64,000 nucleotides of DNA. It comes from Flavobacterium psychrophilum (lineage in GTDB: Bacteria > Bacteroidota > Bacteroidia > Flavobacteriales > Flavobacteriaceae). Within the stretch, counting starts at the first letter, position 1. Every line of letters starts with the position of its first letter. Below the pieces are notes generated by a model. It saw nothing but the letters and a program-made list of their open reading frames with translations. It ran no database searches and was not told the origin of the DNA. This document shows, piece by piece, positions 17,431 to 27,651 of the stretch. The stretch is taken from NCBI GenBank assembly GCA_001708385.1, contig CP012388.1:620001-684000 (forward strand). Reading direction: 5' to 3'. Both the position numbers and the translations under genes were made by a program.

Positions 17431-18486
17431 ATGAAACTTCAGTTACTATTACTTGCTTCAGGAATCTTGTTTTCTTCCTGCGCATCACAATTACCTACTA
17501 CTTTTACAGAAAAATCACTTAACGAAAAGGTCTTTGTTGAAAATCACAACAACAGGTACACACTTCATACTTCAACGAAAGTTCAACACTTACAAATTGA
17601 AAGCGAAAATGGCACGACGCTAAAAACAATTGTAAATCCTGATTCGGTATTTCAATATAAAATTAGCACAGAAAGGCCGTTATTTACGCTTTATGATAGT
17701 GATACAGTAGTAATAACCAACCGTAATATCAGCTTTAAAAAAGTTTTCAATTTCAGGGATATTGGCGGATTAACCACTACCGAAGGCAAAACAGTAAAAT
17801 GGGGAAAAATATTCAGGTCAGATAATCTTTCCACTTTAAAGGATAAAGAATTTAAAAAATTCAAATCCTTAAACATACAGACTGTATATGATCTACGGAC
17901 ACCTTCTGAAATTGCTCCCAAAAAGGATAATCTTCCCGGTAATGTAAACTACATTCCGTTTGCCATTATAAATGATAACGGCGACCTGTTATCTAAAATG
18001 AAAAGCAAGGTGATTAATGGCGAGGTGTCTGAAGAGCAATCGAGAGAAATGATGCTGGATCTTTACAGAACAAGTGTAACAGACAATTTATTGCTAAAAG
18101 AACTGATCCATAATATTATCAATTCGGATCAGCCTGTATTGTATCATTGTTCTGCCGGAAAAGACCGTACAGGTGTAGTTACCGCATTGTTATTATCTAT
18201 TTTAAAAGTAGACCGAGAAACTATTATAAACGAATACCTGCTATCTAATTTTTACAGGAACCAAAAAGTGAAAAGCATGCTTGGCAAAGCTAAACTTGCA
18301 ACTATCATAAAACCTCATTTACAACTCAAAGTAATAGAAAACTTTATGAGTGTAGACAGGGATTATATTAACGCTATTTTTGAAGTGATTGACTCTAAAT
18401 ATGGCGGGACAGATAGTTTTATTGCCAATCAGCTTGGAATAACGGATAAAGAGCGTTCACACATTATTTCGAAACTGACATATTAA
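17431..18486 (+). CDS. Tyrosine-protein phosphatase, lipoprotein
   Basis: A 351-residue protein with a lipoprotein signal peptide (LLLLASGILFSSC, Cys17). The catalytic P-loop is HCSAGKDRTG with nucleophile Cys240 and Arg246, preceded by the family motifs NFRDIGGLTT, KIFRSDNL and VYDLRTPSE, as in the Y_phosphatase3 group of bacterial tyrosine/lipid phosphatases. The predicted lipid anchor places it at the cell envelope, facing the periplasm, so it may act on secreted or host phosphosubstrates or on phosphate scavenging; the substrate is not evident. It is monocistronic, and no exact -7 box is visible upstream. Confidence 0.88.
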   Translation: MKLQLLLLASGILFSSCASQLPTTFTEKSLNEKVFVENHNNRYTLHTSTKVQHLQIESENGTTLKTIVNPDSVFQYKISTERPLFTLYDSDTVVITNRNISFKKVFNFRDIGGLTTTEGKTVKWGKIFRSDNLSTLKDKEFKKFKSLNIQTVYDLRTPSEIAPKKDNLPGNVNYIPFAIINDNGDLLSKMKSKVINGEVSEEQSREMMLDLYRTSVTDNLLLKELIHNIINSDQPVLYHCSAGKDRTGVVTALLLSILKVDRETIINEYLLSNFYRNQKVKSMLGKAKLATIIKPHLQLKVIENFMSVDRDYINAIFEVIDSKYGGTDSFIANQLGITDKERSHIISKLTY

Positions 18487-18594
18487 GATTACTCCGGCGT
18501 ACTGTATAAGATTTTTGTAGCAATAACATAAGTGTAATCAGATGTTATGGATTACTTTTAATACCTCAACCAATTATAAAAAAATCATTACCGA

Positions 18595-19695
18595 ATGAAA
18601 CAAACTCTACAATTCCCGTTTTATGCCAAATTTGCATTCGTACTGATTATTTTTATAGCGATAACCATAATTTACTATTACGGACAAAGCGTAATATCTC
18701 CTTTGTTGCTATCACTATTATTTGCTATACTATTACGTCCCATATCGGCTTTTCTTAATACAAAACTCCGGGTTCCACATACGCTTGCATGCATTATAAC
18801 AGTACTATTGTTTGTTTTGTTCTTTGGTACGATATTATATTTTATATCTACCCAACTTGCTGTAATGGCTAACGACTGGGATAAAATAAAAGCAAACCTT
18901 TTTACACATTATCATAACCTTCAGGCTTATATTAACGATACTTTCAGTATTACCAAGTCAGAACAGGATGAAATGATCAATAAGGCGACAAGCGACTCTA
19001 TGAGTACAGGCAAACAAATTGTAAGCACTACAGTGTTATCTTTTAGTGATTCCCTGATGTCTCTTATCCTGATACCGATTTACATCTTTTTGATATTACT
19101 GTACAGAACACATTTTGTTGCCTTTTTATGCCAGCTTTTTAAAGAGAAGTACCATCCTAAACTACAGGATATACTTAAAACTATTAAAACAGCAGTGCAA
19201 AGCTATATCATAGGATTACTGTTTGAATTCATTATAGTTTCAGTACTTACCGCTGTCGGTCTAATGTTCTTAGGTTTAAAATATGCTATTCTTTTAGGTG
19301 TTATCACCGGACTACTAAACCTGATACCTTACATTGGTATTCTTATAGCGGGAGTATTAACGGTTATTGCTTCGTTAACCGGAACCAGCGACTTATCTAT
19401 TATTGTCGGAATAATAGTCGTAAATGTTGTTGTACAATTAATCGATAACAATATCCTGGTACCAATGGTGGTAAGCTCCAAAGTTGAAATTAACTCGATA
19501 GCCTCTATCGTAGGCATTATCATCTTTGGAATGATTGCAGGTATTTCGGGAATGTTCCTTGCTATACCGATCATGGCTATTATGAAGGTAATTTTTGACC
19601 GTATAGATTCGTTAAAACCGTGGGGCTATCTCTTAGGCGACGATCTCCCGAAAAGCTTTAACTGGCGCAAAAGCAAAAGAATGAAAAGCGTTTAA
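18595..19695 (+). CDS. AI-2E family transporter (PerM/UPF0118)
   Basis: A 366-residue integral membrane protein with about eight hydrophobic helices: a pair at the N-terminus (FAFVLIIFIAITIIYYYG, then LLLSLLFAILLRPISAFLN), a soluble loop, and a C-terminal bundle with GLLNLIPYIGILIAG and DNNILVPMVVSSKVEINSIA, the family signatures. Members have been linked to AI-2 export and to Na+/H+ exchange; the substrate here is unknown. Its stop codon overlaps the convergent thiF stop by 4 bp and I see no terminator between them. Confidence 0.88.
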   Translation: MKQTLQFPFYAKFAFVLIIFIAITIIYYYGQSVISPLLLSLLFAILLRPISAFLNTKLRVPHTLACIITVLLFVLFFGTILYFISTQLAVMANDWDKIKANLFTHYHNLQAYINDTFSITKSEQDEMINKATSDSMSTGKQIVSTTVLSFSDSLMSLILIPIYIFLILLYRTHFVAFLCQLFKEKYHPKLQDILKTIKTAVQSYIIGLLFEFIIVSVLTAVGLMFLGLKYAILLGVITGLLNLIPYIGILIAGVLTVIASLTGTSDLSIIVGIIVVNVVVQLIDNNILVPMVVSSKVEINSIASIVGIIIFGMIAGISGMFLAIPIMAIMKVIFDRIDSLKPWGYLLGDDLPKSFNWRKSKRMKSV

Positions 19696-20402
19696 AATTT
19701 TAACTTGGTAAAGTTGAGATTCAGGGTGTCAAAAAGTACTATTTCATCATGAAGTACAGGTAAGCCCATAACAAGCTTAAGTGTTTCCTGAGCCAACATT
19801 GTGCCAATAATACCCGGTAAAGTGCCCAACACGCCATTAAGGCTGCAATTGGGTACATCTTCAGGATTTGGAGGTTCGGGAAATATATCTCTTAAATTTT
19901 TACTACCGTTATGATTGAAAACTGCCATCTGTCCTTGAAATTTCAGGATGCTTCCGTAAACTAATGTTTTACCTAATAGTACACATGTATCGTTTACTAA
20001 ATAGCGTGTATCAAAGTTGTCGCTGCCATCTACAATTACATCAAAATTGCTAATAATAGTGGTACAATTTTCGGGGGTAAGCTTCTCATTATAAACAATA
20101 TAATTACCTACAGGGTTTAATTCTTCCAATACTGTCTTTGCAGTAATTGCTTTAGACTGACCAATATTTTTACCGGTATATAAAATCTGTCTGTGGAGGT
20201 TATGCAGTTCTACAATATCAAAGTCAACAACCCCAATAGTCCCCACTCCGCACGTGGTCAGGTATTGTAAAATTGGACAGCCGAGGCCACCTGCACCGAT
20301 AACAAGAACTTTAGCATTCAGCAATTTTTCCTGGCCTTCTTCCCCTATTTCAGGAAGCATCATCTGGCGGTTGTATCGTAAAAAATTATCTATAGAAATC
20401 AT
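19692..20402 (-). CDS. thiF: ThiF: adenylyltransferase for sulfur carrier ThiS
   Basis: A 236-residue E1-like enzyme that adenylates the ThiS C-terminus for thiocarboxylate formation. The start ATG at 20402 (MISIDNFLRYNRQ) lies right after the thiH stop; the longer frame would extend into thiH. The Rossmann ATP loop GAGGLGCP is at 36-43 and the adenylation motif DFDIVELHNLHRQ at 60-72. A GSDNFDTRYLVND segment follows, then the conserved Cys186 in NCSLNGVLGTLPG. The paired CxxC zinc motifs of E. coli ThiF are missing, so this is a zinc-less HesA/MoeB/ThiF form. It is the last gene of the thi operon. Confidence 0.9.
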   Translation of the reverse strand: MISIDNFLRYNRQMMLPEIGEEGQEKLLNAKVLVIGAGGLGCPILQYLTTCGVGTIGVVDFDIVELHNLHRQILYTGKNIGQSKAITAKTVLEELNPVGNYIVYNEKLTPENCTTIISNFDVIVDGSDNFDTRYLVNDTCVLLGKTLVYGSILKFQGQMAVFNHNGSKNLRDIFPEPPNPEDVPNCSLNGVLGTLPGIIGTMLAQETLKLVMGLPVLHDEIVLFDTLNLNFTKLKF

Positions 20403-20403
20403 A

Positions 20404-21522
20404 TTATAAAGGAGTATATATTTTGTCCCAGTCTTTCCACACCGGCTCATATCCTGCTGATGTTATTATAGCTGCGACTTCTTTGGCAGAACGCTCATCA
20501 CTGGTTTCAAACTGTTCGAGCGATTGTGTATCTACAACATAACCACCGGGATTGGTTTTAGACCCGGCACTCATGCTGGTAGCACCTAAGCTAATTATAT
20601 TATCCCTGAACTTTTCGTTCTCACGGGTGGATATCGAAATTTCCAGATCTTCATTCCATAAACGATATGCACATATAAGCTGAACCATATCTTTATCGGT
20701 CATAATGAAATTCGGTTCGATTATACCTTCAGCAGGGCGGAGCCTCGGGAAAGATACCGAGTATTTACTCTGCCAATATTTCTTTTGAAGATAGTCAAGA
20801 TGTAGTGCCGTAAAAAAACTATCGGTTCGCCAGTCTTCCAGTCCCAGTAAAACTCCTAATCCTATTTTATGTATTCCTGCACTGCCAACCCTGTCGGGCG
20901 TCTCCAACCTGAAATCAAAATTTGATTTTTTCCCTTTGGGATGATACTGTTTATACACCTCCCTGTGATAGGTTTCCTGATACACCAATACAGTATGCAC
21001 TCCTGCATTATGCAATGCTTGATACTCTTCGGTACTTAAGGGCTGAACCTCAACAGATATATTAGCAAAACTATCTTTTAGCAGACCAATAGCATTCAGA
21101 AAATAGTTGATATTTACCGTATAGTTAGCCTCACCTGTTACAAGCAGCACATGATCAAAACCTGCCTGTTTTAAAGCTTCAGTTTCAATTGCTATTTCTT
21201 TATCCGATAATATTTTTCGCTTTAGTTTATTATCAAGGCTAAAACCGCAGTACGTACAAATGTTCTGGCATTCGTTACTCAGGTACATGGGCGCATACAT
21301 CTGCATTGTCTTGCCAAAACGCTTTTGTGTAATTGATCTGCTTTGCACAGCCATCAGTTCGAGATAAGGCGCAGCAGCAGGAGATATCAACGCCAAAAAA
21401 TCATCCAGGGATCGTTTAGTACTTGCAAGGGCACGTTCCACATCGCCGGAAGTAGCGCTATATATCTTATCCTGAACAATCTGCCAGTCGTACGTATCAA
21501 AAATGCTCTTAAAAGTAGTCAT
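20404..21522 (-). CDS. thiH: ThiH: 2-iminoacetate synthase (tyrosine lyase), radical SAM
   Basis: A 372-residue radical SAM enzyme that splits tyrosine to dehydroglycine and p-cresol, supplying the C2-N unit of the thiazole. The [4Fe-4S]/SAM cluster motif CQNICTYC has Cys85, Cys89 and Cys92 (CxxxCxxC), preceded by MYAPMYLSNE and followed by GFSLDN. The biotin/thiamin-synthesis-associated C-terminal domain contains SISTRENEKFRDN and SAGSKTNPGGY. Having ThiH rather than ThiO (glycine oxidase) implies the tyrosine route, typical of anaerobe-capable and Bacteroidota lineages. It starts 7 bp after thiG. Confidence 0.93.
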   Translation of the reverse strand: MTTFKSIFDTYDWQIVQDKIYSATSGDVERALASTKRSLDDFLALISPAAAPYLELMAVQSRSITQKRFGKTMQMYAPMYLSNECQNICTYCGFSLDNKLKRKILSDKEIAIETEALKQAGFDHVLLVTGEANYTVNINYFLNAIGLLKDSFANISVEVQPLSTEEYQALHNAGVHTVLVYQETYHREVYKQYHPKGKKSNFDFRLETPDRVGSAGIHKIGLGVLLGLEDWRTDSFFTALHLDYLQKKYWQSKYSVSFPRLRPAEGIIEPNFIMTDKDMVQLICAYRLWNEDLEISISTRENEKFRDNIISLGATSMSAGSKTNPGGYVVDTQSLEQFETSDERSAKEVAAIITSAGYEPVWKDWDKIYTPL

Positions 21523-21529
21523 AGGCTAA

Positions 21530-22303
21530 TTAGTTATCATATAAAAAAGAAGTCAGCGGACTCGAAGCCTGCGCTGTTAAACCTATGCCAGCCGGTTTTG
21601 CTTCAAAAGCCTTTCTTCCGGCAATTACAGCTTCCTTAAAAGCTTCAGCCATCAAAACCGGATTATGGGCTACTGCAATGGCAGTATTTACCAACACAGC
21701 ATCGGCACCCAGTTCCATAGCCCTTGCTGCATCAGACGGTACACCAATACCTGCATCTACAATAACAGGCACCCTGCTCTGCTCAATTATTATCTCTAAA
21801 AAATCAACCGTCTTAAGTCCCTTATTACTACCAATTGGCGAACCTAGTGGCATTACCGCTGCTGTACCTACATCTTCCAATCGTTTGCATAAAACAGGAT
21901 CAGCATGTATGTAAGGTAAAACTATGAAGCCCAGCTTAGCCAGCTCTTCTGTAGCCCTTAATGTCTCTATAGGATCGGGAAGCAGGTATTTAGGATCAGG
22001 ATGTATTTCCAGTTTAAGCCAGTTGGTCTCCATAGCTTCACGTGCCAGTTGGGCTGCAAAAACAGCTTCTTTCGCATTTCGCGCTCCTGATGTATTAGGA
22101 AGCAGGTTAATGTGGCTGTATTCCAAATACGATAATAAGCTATCAGTATATTTAGTAAGGTCAATTCTTTTTAATGCTACAGTTACCAATTCACTGCCGG
22201 ACGCCAGTACAGCATCCTGCATTTGCTGGTTTGACCCAAATTTCCCTGTTCCCAGAAATAAACGGGATTCAAATATTTTATCTCCTATTTCTAATGGTTT
22301 CAT
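21530..22303 (-). CDS. thiG: ThiG: thiazole synthase
   Basis: A 257-residue TIM-barrel enzyme that joins 1-deoxy-xylulose-5-phosphate, ThiS thiocarboxylate and dehydroglycine into the thiazole phosphate. The Schiff-base lysine is Lys97 in [17 protein letters not shown]. Other family motifs are [45 protein letters not shown] and AVLVNTAIA. Length is normal. Its start overlaps the thiE stop by 4 bp, so translation is coupled. Confidence 0.94.
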   Translation of the reverse strand: MKPLEIGDKIFESRLFLGTGKFGSNQQMQDAVLASGSELVTVALKRIDLTKYTDSLLSYLEYSHINLLPNTSGARNAKEAVFAAQLAREAMETNWLKLEIHPDPKYLLPDPIETLRATEELAKLGFIVLPYIHADPVLCKRLEDVGTAAVMPLGSPIGSNKGLKTVDFLEIIIEQSRVPVIVDAGIGVPSDAARAMELGADAVLVNTAIAVAHNPVLMAEAFKEAVIAGRKAFEAKPAGIGLTAQASSPLTSFLYDN

Positions 22304-22923
22304 AATGCGTGTAATTGATTGAATAATTCTTTTTTATCAGGATGAAAAGTCACCAGTCCCGAAACAGCAACCCCGTGTACTCCTGTAGTAAGTATCGACG
22401 ATATATCATCTTGCTGAATACCGCCAATAGCATATACAGGGAGAATTATATCTCGGTACTGTAACTCCTGCATGATTGAAGTAAAGCCTTCCAACCCTAA
22501 TATCGGACTTAGTTTCTCCTTTGTCTTTGTAAACCTGAAAGGCCCCAGCCCAACATAATCGCACTTTTCTTCGTAGCGTTGCAGTACGTCATCTAAGGTA
22601 TTAGCTGTACCGCCAATTATTTTATCATATCCCAATATAGTGCGTGCTTGGTCAACGAGCATATCATTCAACCCTAAATGGATACCATCAGCATCAATAG
22701 CTTTTGCTACGTAGGGATAATCGTTAACGATAAAAGTACAGTTATAGGCTTCCAAACTTTTTTTTACTAATTCAGCCAGATGAAGAACCTCAGCTTCAAT
22801 AACATTTTTATACCGAAGTTGCACCCAGTTACACCCGGCATCTACCGCAGATCTTATGTTATTTATCTGCTCAGTGATTGAATTTCCCTGAGAGATATAC
22901 TGTATTTTATTTATTAAATTCAT
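22300..22923 (-). CDS. thiE: ThiE: thiamine-phosphate synthase
   Basis: A 207-residue TIM barrel that couples HMP-PP with thiazole phosphate to give thiamine phosphate. I chose ATG 22923 ([13 protein letters not shown]); an upstream in-frame Met at 22971 would add residues that look non-homologous and lie inside the upstream gene. Conserved elements are [53 protein letters not shown] and PVYAIGGI. The 17-bp overlap with the upstream gene indicates coupling. Confidence 0.9.
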   Translation of the reverse strand: MNLINKIQYISQGNSITEQINNIRSAVDAGCNWVQLRYKNVIEAEVLHLAELVKKSLEAYNCTFIVNDYPYVAKAIDADGIHLGLNDMLVDQARTILGYDKIIGGTANTLDDVLQRYEEKCDYVGLGPFRFTKTKEKLSPILGLEGFTSIMQELQYRDIILPVYAIGGIQQDDISSILTTGVHGVAVSGLVTFHPDKKELFNQLHAL

Positions 22924-23511
22924 TATAAATGGTAAAGCATTTTTTAAATTCTTTAAATGGGTTATCTGCAATCCAGATAGAGCCTAAAAGAGCGATATCG
23001 TCAAAGCCATTCATCAGTGTTTCATTAATATTTTTATTGGTGATTCCTCCTAATGCAACAAGTTTGGTTTTAAAATTTGTTCGCTCATTAACCGATTTTA
23101 TTATATCTACTTCCGATACATATCCTGACTTTGAAATACTCTCATATACCGGACTCAAAAAAGCATAGGCAAACTGATCGGGTAGCTTATTGAATGTTTC
23201 AATACTGTGCGTTGATGCAGAGAATACCCACTCTTTTTTATTTCCTAAACCTGTTGTTATCTTTTTAAAATCCGGCCTTGTCTTTTCTGTAAAATGGATA
23301 CGACGGATATTGAATTCTGATGCCAGCCTATATTCCTGATGCAAAACCAGTTTTGAATGGTGAACTGGTTTGATGCTTTTTATTATACTAACAACATCAT
23401 TTTTGGTAGCATTAGGTTTCCTTATATGCAATAGCTTTAATCCTTCATTGAAAAGGTTATTAATTATTTTACTTTCGTTTGCTACTGAAGCCGGATTGGT
23501 TATAACAATCA

Positions 23512-23512
<1 letters not shown>
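22907..23512 (-). CDS. ThiE/TenI-family protein (second thiamine-phosphate synthase-like copy)
   Basis: A 201-residue barrel of the ThiE/TenI superfamily, starting at ATG 23512, which overlaps the thiC stop (TAATG). It keeps LLHIRKPN, RRIHFTEKTRPDF, FLSPVYESISKSGY and LVALGGI but lacks the diphosphate-binding details of the true ThiE next to it. In Bacteroidota two such genes often sit in one thi operon, one resembling TenI (thiazole tautomerase). A tautomerase role is plausible because ThiG yields the wrong thiazole tautomer. The exact activity cannot be decided from sequence. Confidence 0.8.
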
Positions 23513-25353
<1,841 letters not shown>

Positions 25354-25367
25354 TTAGCAATAGAAGT

Positions 25368-25574
25368 TTACCCGCCCTGTGTTGCAGAAATGATAAGGAT
25401 TTGATCGGTAGGATTAAGGAGATGCGAATTCCAGTCGGTTCTCGGAATTACGTGATTGTTTACGGCAACAGCAATGCCTTTTTGTTTTTGAGGAGACTCT
25501 ATATCAAGCAGTGCCTGAACAGTAAGTTCATCAAAATCAAAATTCCGGGTTTGGTTGTTTATAAATAATTCCAT
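25368..25574 (-). CDS. thiS: ThiS: sulfur carrier protein
   Basis: A 68-residue ubiquitin-like protein ending in TQGG, the C-terminal Gly-Gly that is adenylated by ThiF and converted to a thiocarboxylate. Other hallmarks are AVNNHVIPRTDW and LNPTDQILIISATQ. It is the first gene of the thi operon, about 90 bp downstream of the TPP riboswitch. Confidence 0.92.
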   Translation of the reverse strand: MELFINNQTRNFDFDELTVQALLDIESPQKQKGIAVAVNNHVIPRTDWNSHLLNPTDQILIISATQGG

Positions 25575-25660
25575 TCCTTATTGGTTAAGTATATTATAGA
25601 GATATACTTTAGGAATGGCTGCAGTATGTACGCAAAGTGGTACAATGAAGTCATCTTACT

Positions 25661-25740
25661 TTTCCCTACGGCAGTATGAACTGCATCAGGTTCAGAGGGT
25701 AAAATCTCAGCCTACATAATTGTAGACACCCCTAAAGTGT
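25661..25740 (-). promoter_or_regulatory. TPP riboswitch (THI element)
   Basis: Read on the minus strand, the segment contains the diagnostic conserved blocks in order: GGGGTG at the 5' P1/P2 side, GCTGAGA, ACCCT, GAACCTGATGCAGTTC, and CGTAGGGA at the 3' side. It sits in the thiS leader with a -7 promoter box immediately upstream. It should shut off the whole thiS-thiF operon when thiamine pyrophosphate is abundant. Confidence 0.95.
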
Positions 25741-25743
25741 AAG

Positions 25744-25751
25744 CAAATGTA
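25744..25751 (-). promoter_or_regulatory. Bacteroidetes -7 box (TACATTTG) of the thi operon
   Basis: The minus strand reads TACATTTG, matching TAnnTTTG, directly upstream of the TPP riboswitch. A transcript starting a few bases downstream would begin at the riboswitch 5' end. No TTG at the expected -33 position is obvious. Confidence 0.65.
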
Positions 25752-25929
25752 AAATTTTAATTTTAATAACCGTAAAAAAATTACATCTATTGCTAATTGA
25801 TAAACTCGTCTGTTAAATTTAAACCCTGCTCCACATAATTATAAAGCTAAATGTTTTATAAAATTAAGATTCACTAAAAATGAAATTGATAACTTTATAA
25901 TAATTGTTTGCTCTGCTTGTTATAAAACG

Positions 25930-26075
25930 AAGATGACGGGTAGGCAGCTTGTCGAGGAGGCTGTAAGGGGCCATGCACTTTCCACCCGTTCGTGTATGGC
26001 ATAAAAACTAACGTCGGCGTGCTTTGCACGGAAACCGATCAGCAACGCGGCAGGATGACAGGCAGAGAACAATTT
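25930..26075. other. GC-rich, structure-prone intergenic island (possible ncRNA or dispersed repeat)
   Basis: Within the 425-bp gap between the thi promoter and the small gene at 26166, about 145 bp is clearly richer in G+C than its flanks. Visible pairings are ACGGGT with ACCCGT, GCCATGCAC with GTGTATGGC (these two stems interleave, a pseudoknot pattern), and CGTGC-TTT-GCACG nested in TCGG/CCGA. GATGAC plus a GGCAG-like tail occurs at both ends (GATGACGGGTAGGCAG, GATGACAGGCAG). A 23-residue open frame starts with ATG in the first GATGAC. I do not recognise the element. Confidence 0.45.
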
Positions 26076-26153
26076 TTTAATCTCTAAGGTAGAAGTGTTG
26101 ATAATTGATTTACAGTTTAAAGACCAATACTTTTATCCTCTTTAAATATATAC

Positions 26154-26161
26154 TATATTTG
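26154..26161 (+). promoter_or_regulatory. Bacteroidetes -7 box (TATATTTG) abutting a start codon
   Basis: TATATTTG matches TAnnTTTG but ends only 4 bp before the ATG at 26166. If used, the transcript would begin at or very near the start codon. Confidence 0.45.
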
Positions 26162-26165
26162 GCAG

Positions 26166-26519
26166 ATGAAATGGTTAAGGGACTTTGCAGCCTGCCTGCT
26201 TCTGCTATTCACCTTCCTCCTTTGTACAAATGGAGCCGAGGCTTCGTGGAAACCCTTAAAGAAACCCACACAAGACGCTATTGATAAAATTGATTTTGTT
26301 AAGGATGCAGCTTTAATTGCCAAACCTTATACAAGTCAAAACCTTTCAGAAGATCAGCGTACACCTTCCCCGCTTACGGCAAAATGGTTTGTTTCGTACA
26401 TAGAAACACATTTCACCGATTTTAGTCCCCTAACTAATAATTCCTTCTTTATCAGGCAGGACATTAACCGATGCCATAAGGTATCACTCCTGCTCTTTCC
26501 TTTTCATATTTTCTGGTAA
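26166..26519 (+). CDS. Small exported hypothetical protein
   Basis: A 117-residue protein with a clear signal peptide (DFAACLLLLFTFLLCTNGAEA). The mature part has a Pro/Thr-rich segment (SEDQRTPSPLTAKWFVSYIE) and ends in an unusual hydrophobic tail, KVSLLLFPFHIFW. I recognise no domain, though this ending looks like a recurrent Bacteroidota small-protein theme. It stands alone between the structured island and the next gene. The signal peptide, promoter box and plus-strand isolation argue it is real. Confidence 0.6.
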   Translation: MKWLRDFAACLLLLFTFLLCTNGAEASWKPLKKPTQDAIDKIDFVKDAALIAKPYTSQNLSEDQRTPSPLTAKWFVSYIETHFTDFSPLTNNSFFIRQDINRCHKVSLLLFPFHIFW

Positions 26520-26604
26520 ATAACACTGTACCACAGCGGTTTAATTTATGGCCTGAACTATACCTAATGTTCAGCCTGACTTATTATTTACTTAAAACAA
26601 AAAC

Positions 26605-27060
26605 ATGGATACATCGTCATTACTAATTGGCCTTGTGCTTATATTAATATGCGCACTACCAATTATCTACATCATTAATACGCAGAATAAAAACAAGAAA
26701 AAAAAGTCCGAAATATTTAAAATGTACGGACAGGGTAAGTATAAATTTAAAACGGTTGAAAACCATTACCGTAAATTATATGCTCTTGATACCCAAAACA
26801 AAGGATTTCTTTTTGCAGATCTGGATCAGCCCAATACCGAAGCGTCATTTATCGACCTTACAAAAGTTAGTTCATGCCGCGCTGAAGAAACTACTATCGG
26901 TACAGATGCAAGGATATCACTTCACTTTAAATCGCCCCAGAGAGACGATGAAGATATTATTCTGTATGATTCAGGAAAAGATAAACTTAGACATTCTTAC
27001 TGGAATGAAAATATAATTATTGCCAAAAAATGGCAACAACTTTTAGAAGACAACATTTAA
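26605..27060 (+). CDS. Single-TM hypothetical protein
   Basis: A 151-residue protein with an N-terminal membrane helix (SSLLIGLVLILICALPIIYII) followed by a lysine-rich stop-transfer (NKNKKKK) and a cytoplasmic domain of about 115 residues of alternating strands (YKFKTVENHYRKLYALD, FIDLTKVSSCRAEE, RISLHFKSPQRDDEDIILYD) and a final helix (AKKWQQLLEDN). The fold resembles a small PH-like or signal-relay domain, but I cannot name it. It is monocistronic with a terminator 30 bp downstream. Confidence 0.7.
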   Translation: MDTSSLLIGLVLILICALPIIYIINTQNKNKKKKSEIFKMYGQGKYKFKTVENHYRKLYALDTQNKGFLFADLDQPNTEASFIDLTKVSSCRAEETTIGTDARISLHFKSPQRDDEDIILYDSGKDKLRHSYWNENIIIAKKWQQLLEDNI

Positions 27061-27089
27061 GTTTTGTTTGGTTAATTATTGTTCAGAAG

Positions 27090-27116
27090 AAAGGGGTCGT
27101 TTACGATCCCTTTTTG
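27090..27116 (+). terminator. Rho-independent terminator
   Basis: AAAGGGGTCG (27090-27099) pairs with CGATCCCTTT with one bulge, followed by TTTT. It serves the 26605 gene and may work in reverse for the minus-strand gene ending at 27121. Confidence 0.75.
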
Positions 27117-27120
27117 ATTT

Positions 27121-27426
27121 TTAGATTATGCTAACATCGGTTTTCTGAAAGCGACTGAAATAAGAAATAACTCTCTTAATGATAATTTTTTTTTCATCTG
27201 CCGCTATATTTTTTCCATTATCCCAACGGATTAACGAGTTTTCAAAAATGGTGTCATTTCTAACCTGAATGTCAATTATTATAGCGCGATCACTATCTAT
27301 TTCGTGATAAAATAATCCTTCACCCCTATTTACTATCCTAACTTTATAATTAGAAACAATATTATATTCGACCATTGGCCCTACAGCCTGGTCATTTTTT
27401 AATTCCTGTATATAATCTAGTTTCAT
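27121..27426 (-). CDS. Small hypothetical protein, orphan immunity candidate
   Basis: A 101-residue cytoplasmic protein of alternating strands with a C-terminal helix. The pattern YKVRIVNRGEGLFYHEIDSD ... LIRWDNGKNI ... KKIIIKRVISYF resembles small Imm74-like immunity proteins, but the match is from memory and weak. It is the most downstream intact gene on the minus strand after the decayed immunity genes behind the Rhs loci, with no toxin directly upstream, so it may be a retained orphan immunity gene. No other function is suggested. Confidence 0.5.
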   Translation of the reverse strand: MKLDYIQELKNDQAVGPMVEYNIVSNYKVRIVNRGEGLFYHEIDSDRAIIIDIQVRNDTIFENSLIRWDNGKNIAADEKKIIIKRVISYFSRFQKTDVSII

Positions 27427-27486
27427 GGTTAAGAAAATTAATTATTGCCATCTTCCTGTTGCCAGATTATCATAATATAAGTCTAA

Positions 27487-27588
27487 CTAATCTTTGTCGA
27501 TAACTCCTGCTCCACTAAGATAATCAATTATTTCAATGGCAAACTCTTCATCTTCAGCACAACCGGTAGTACGTGCTATCTTATCGTA
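27487..27588 (-). pseudogene. Gene fragment (C-terminal 33 codons)
   Basis: An open minus-strand stretch reads YDKIARTTGCAEDEEF and then AIEIIDYLSGAGVIDKD before a TAG. It looks like the tail of a small acidic protein but has no start codon and is preceded by a TAA in frame. Most likely a leftover from a deleted immunity gene. Confidence 0.4.
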
Positions 27589-27593
27589 TTAAC

Positions 27594-27620
27594 AAGGTAG
27601 TATTTGAAAGATTTAAATAT
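27594..27620. repeat. Scrap of the pentapeptide-repeat immunity gene
   Basis: AAGGTAGTATTTGAAA followed by a variable base and ATTTAAAT recurs inside the pentapeptide-repeat gene at about 29575-29601, with one mismatch over 25 bp. Weaker similarity continues to about 27640. It marks a former copy of, or recombination with, the downstream Rhs immunity gene. Confidence 0.5.
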
Positions 27621-27651
27621 CAATGAAAATTTTAAAATTTTAATCACATTT

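Noticed and set aside
20403..20450. Extended N-terminus of ThiF from 20450
   Set aside because: The extra 16 codons lie in the thiH coding end and do not resemble ThiF; ATG 20402 follows the thiH stop exactly.
25930..26075. tRNA, tmRNA or integron attC site
   Set aside because: No cloverleaf, no tmRNA ends and no RYYYAAC/GTTRRRY core pair were found.
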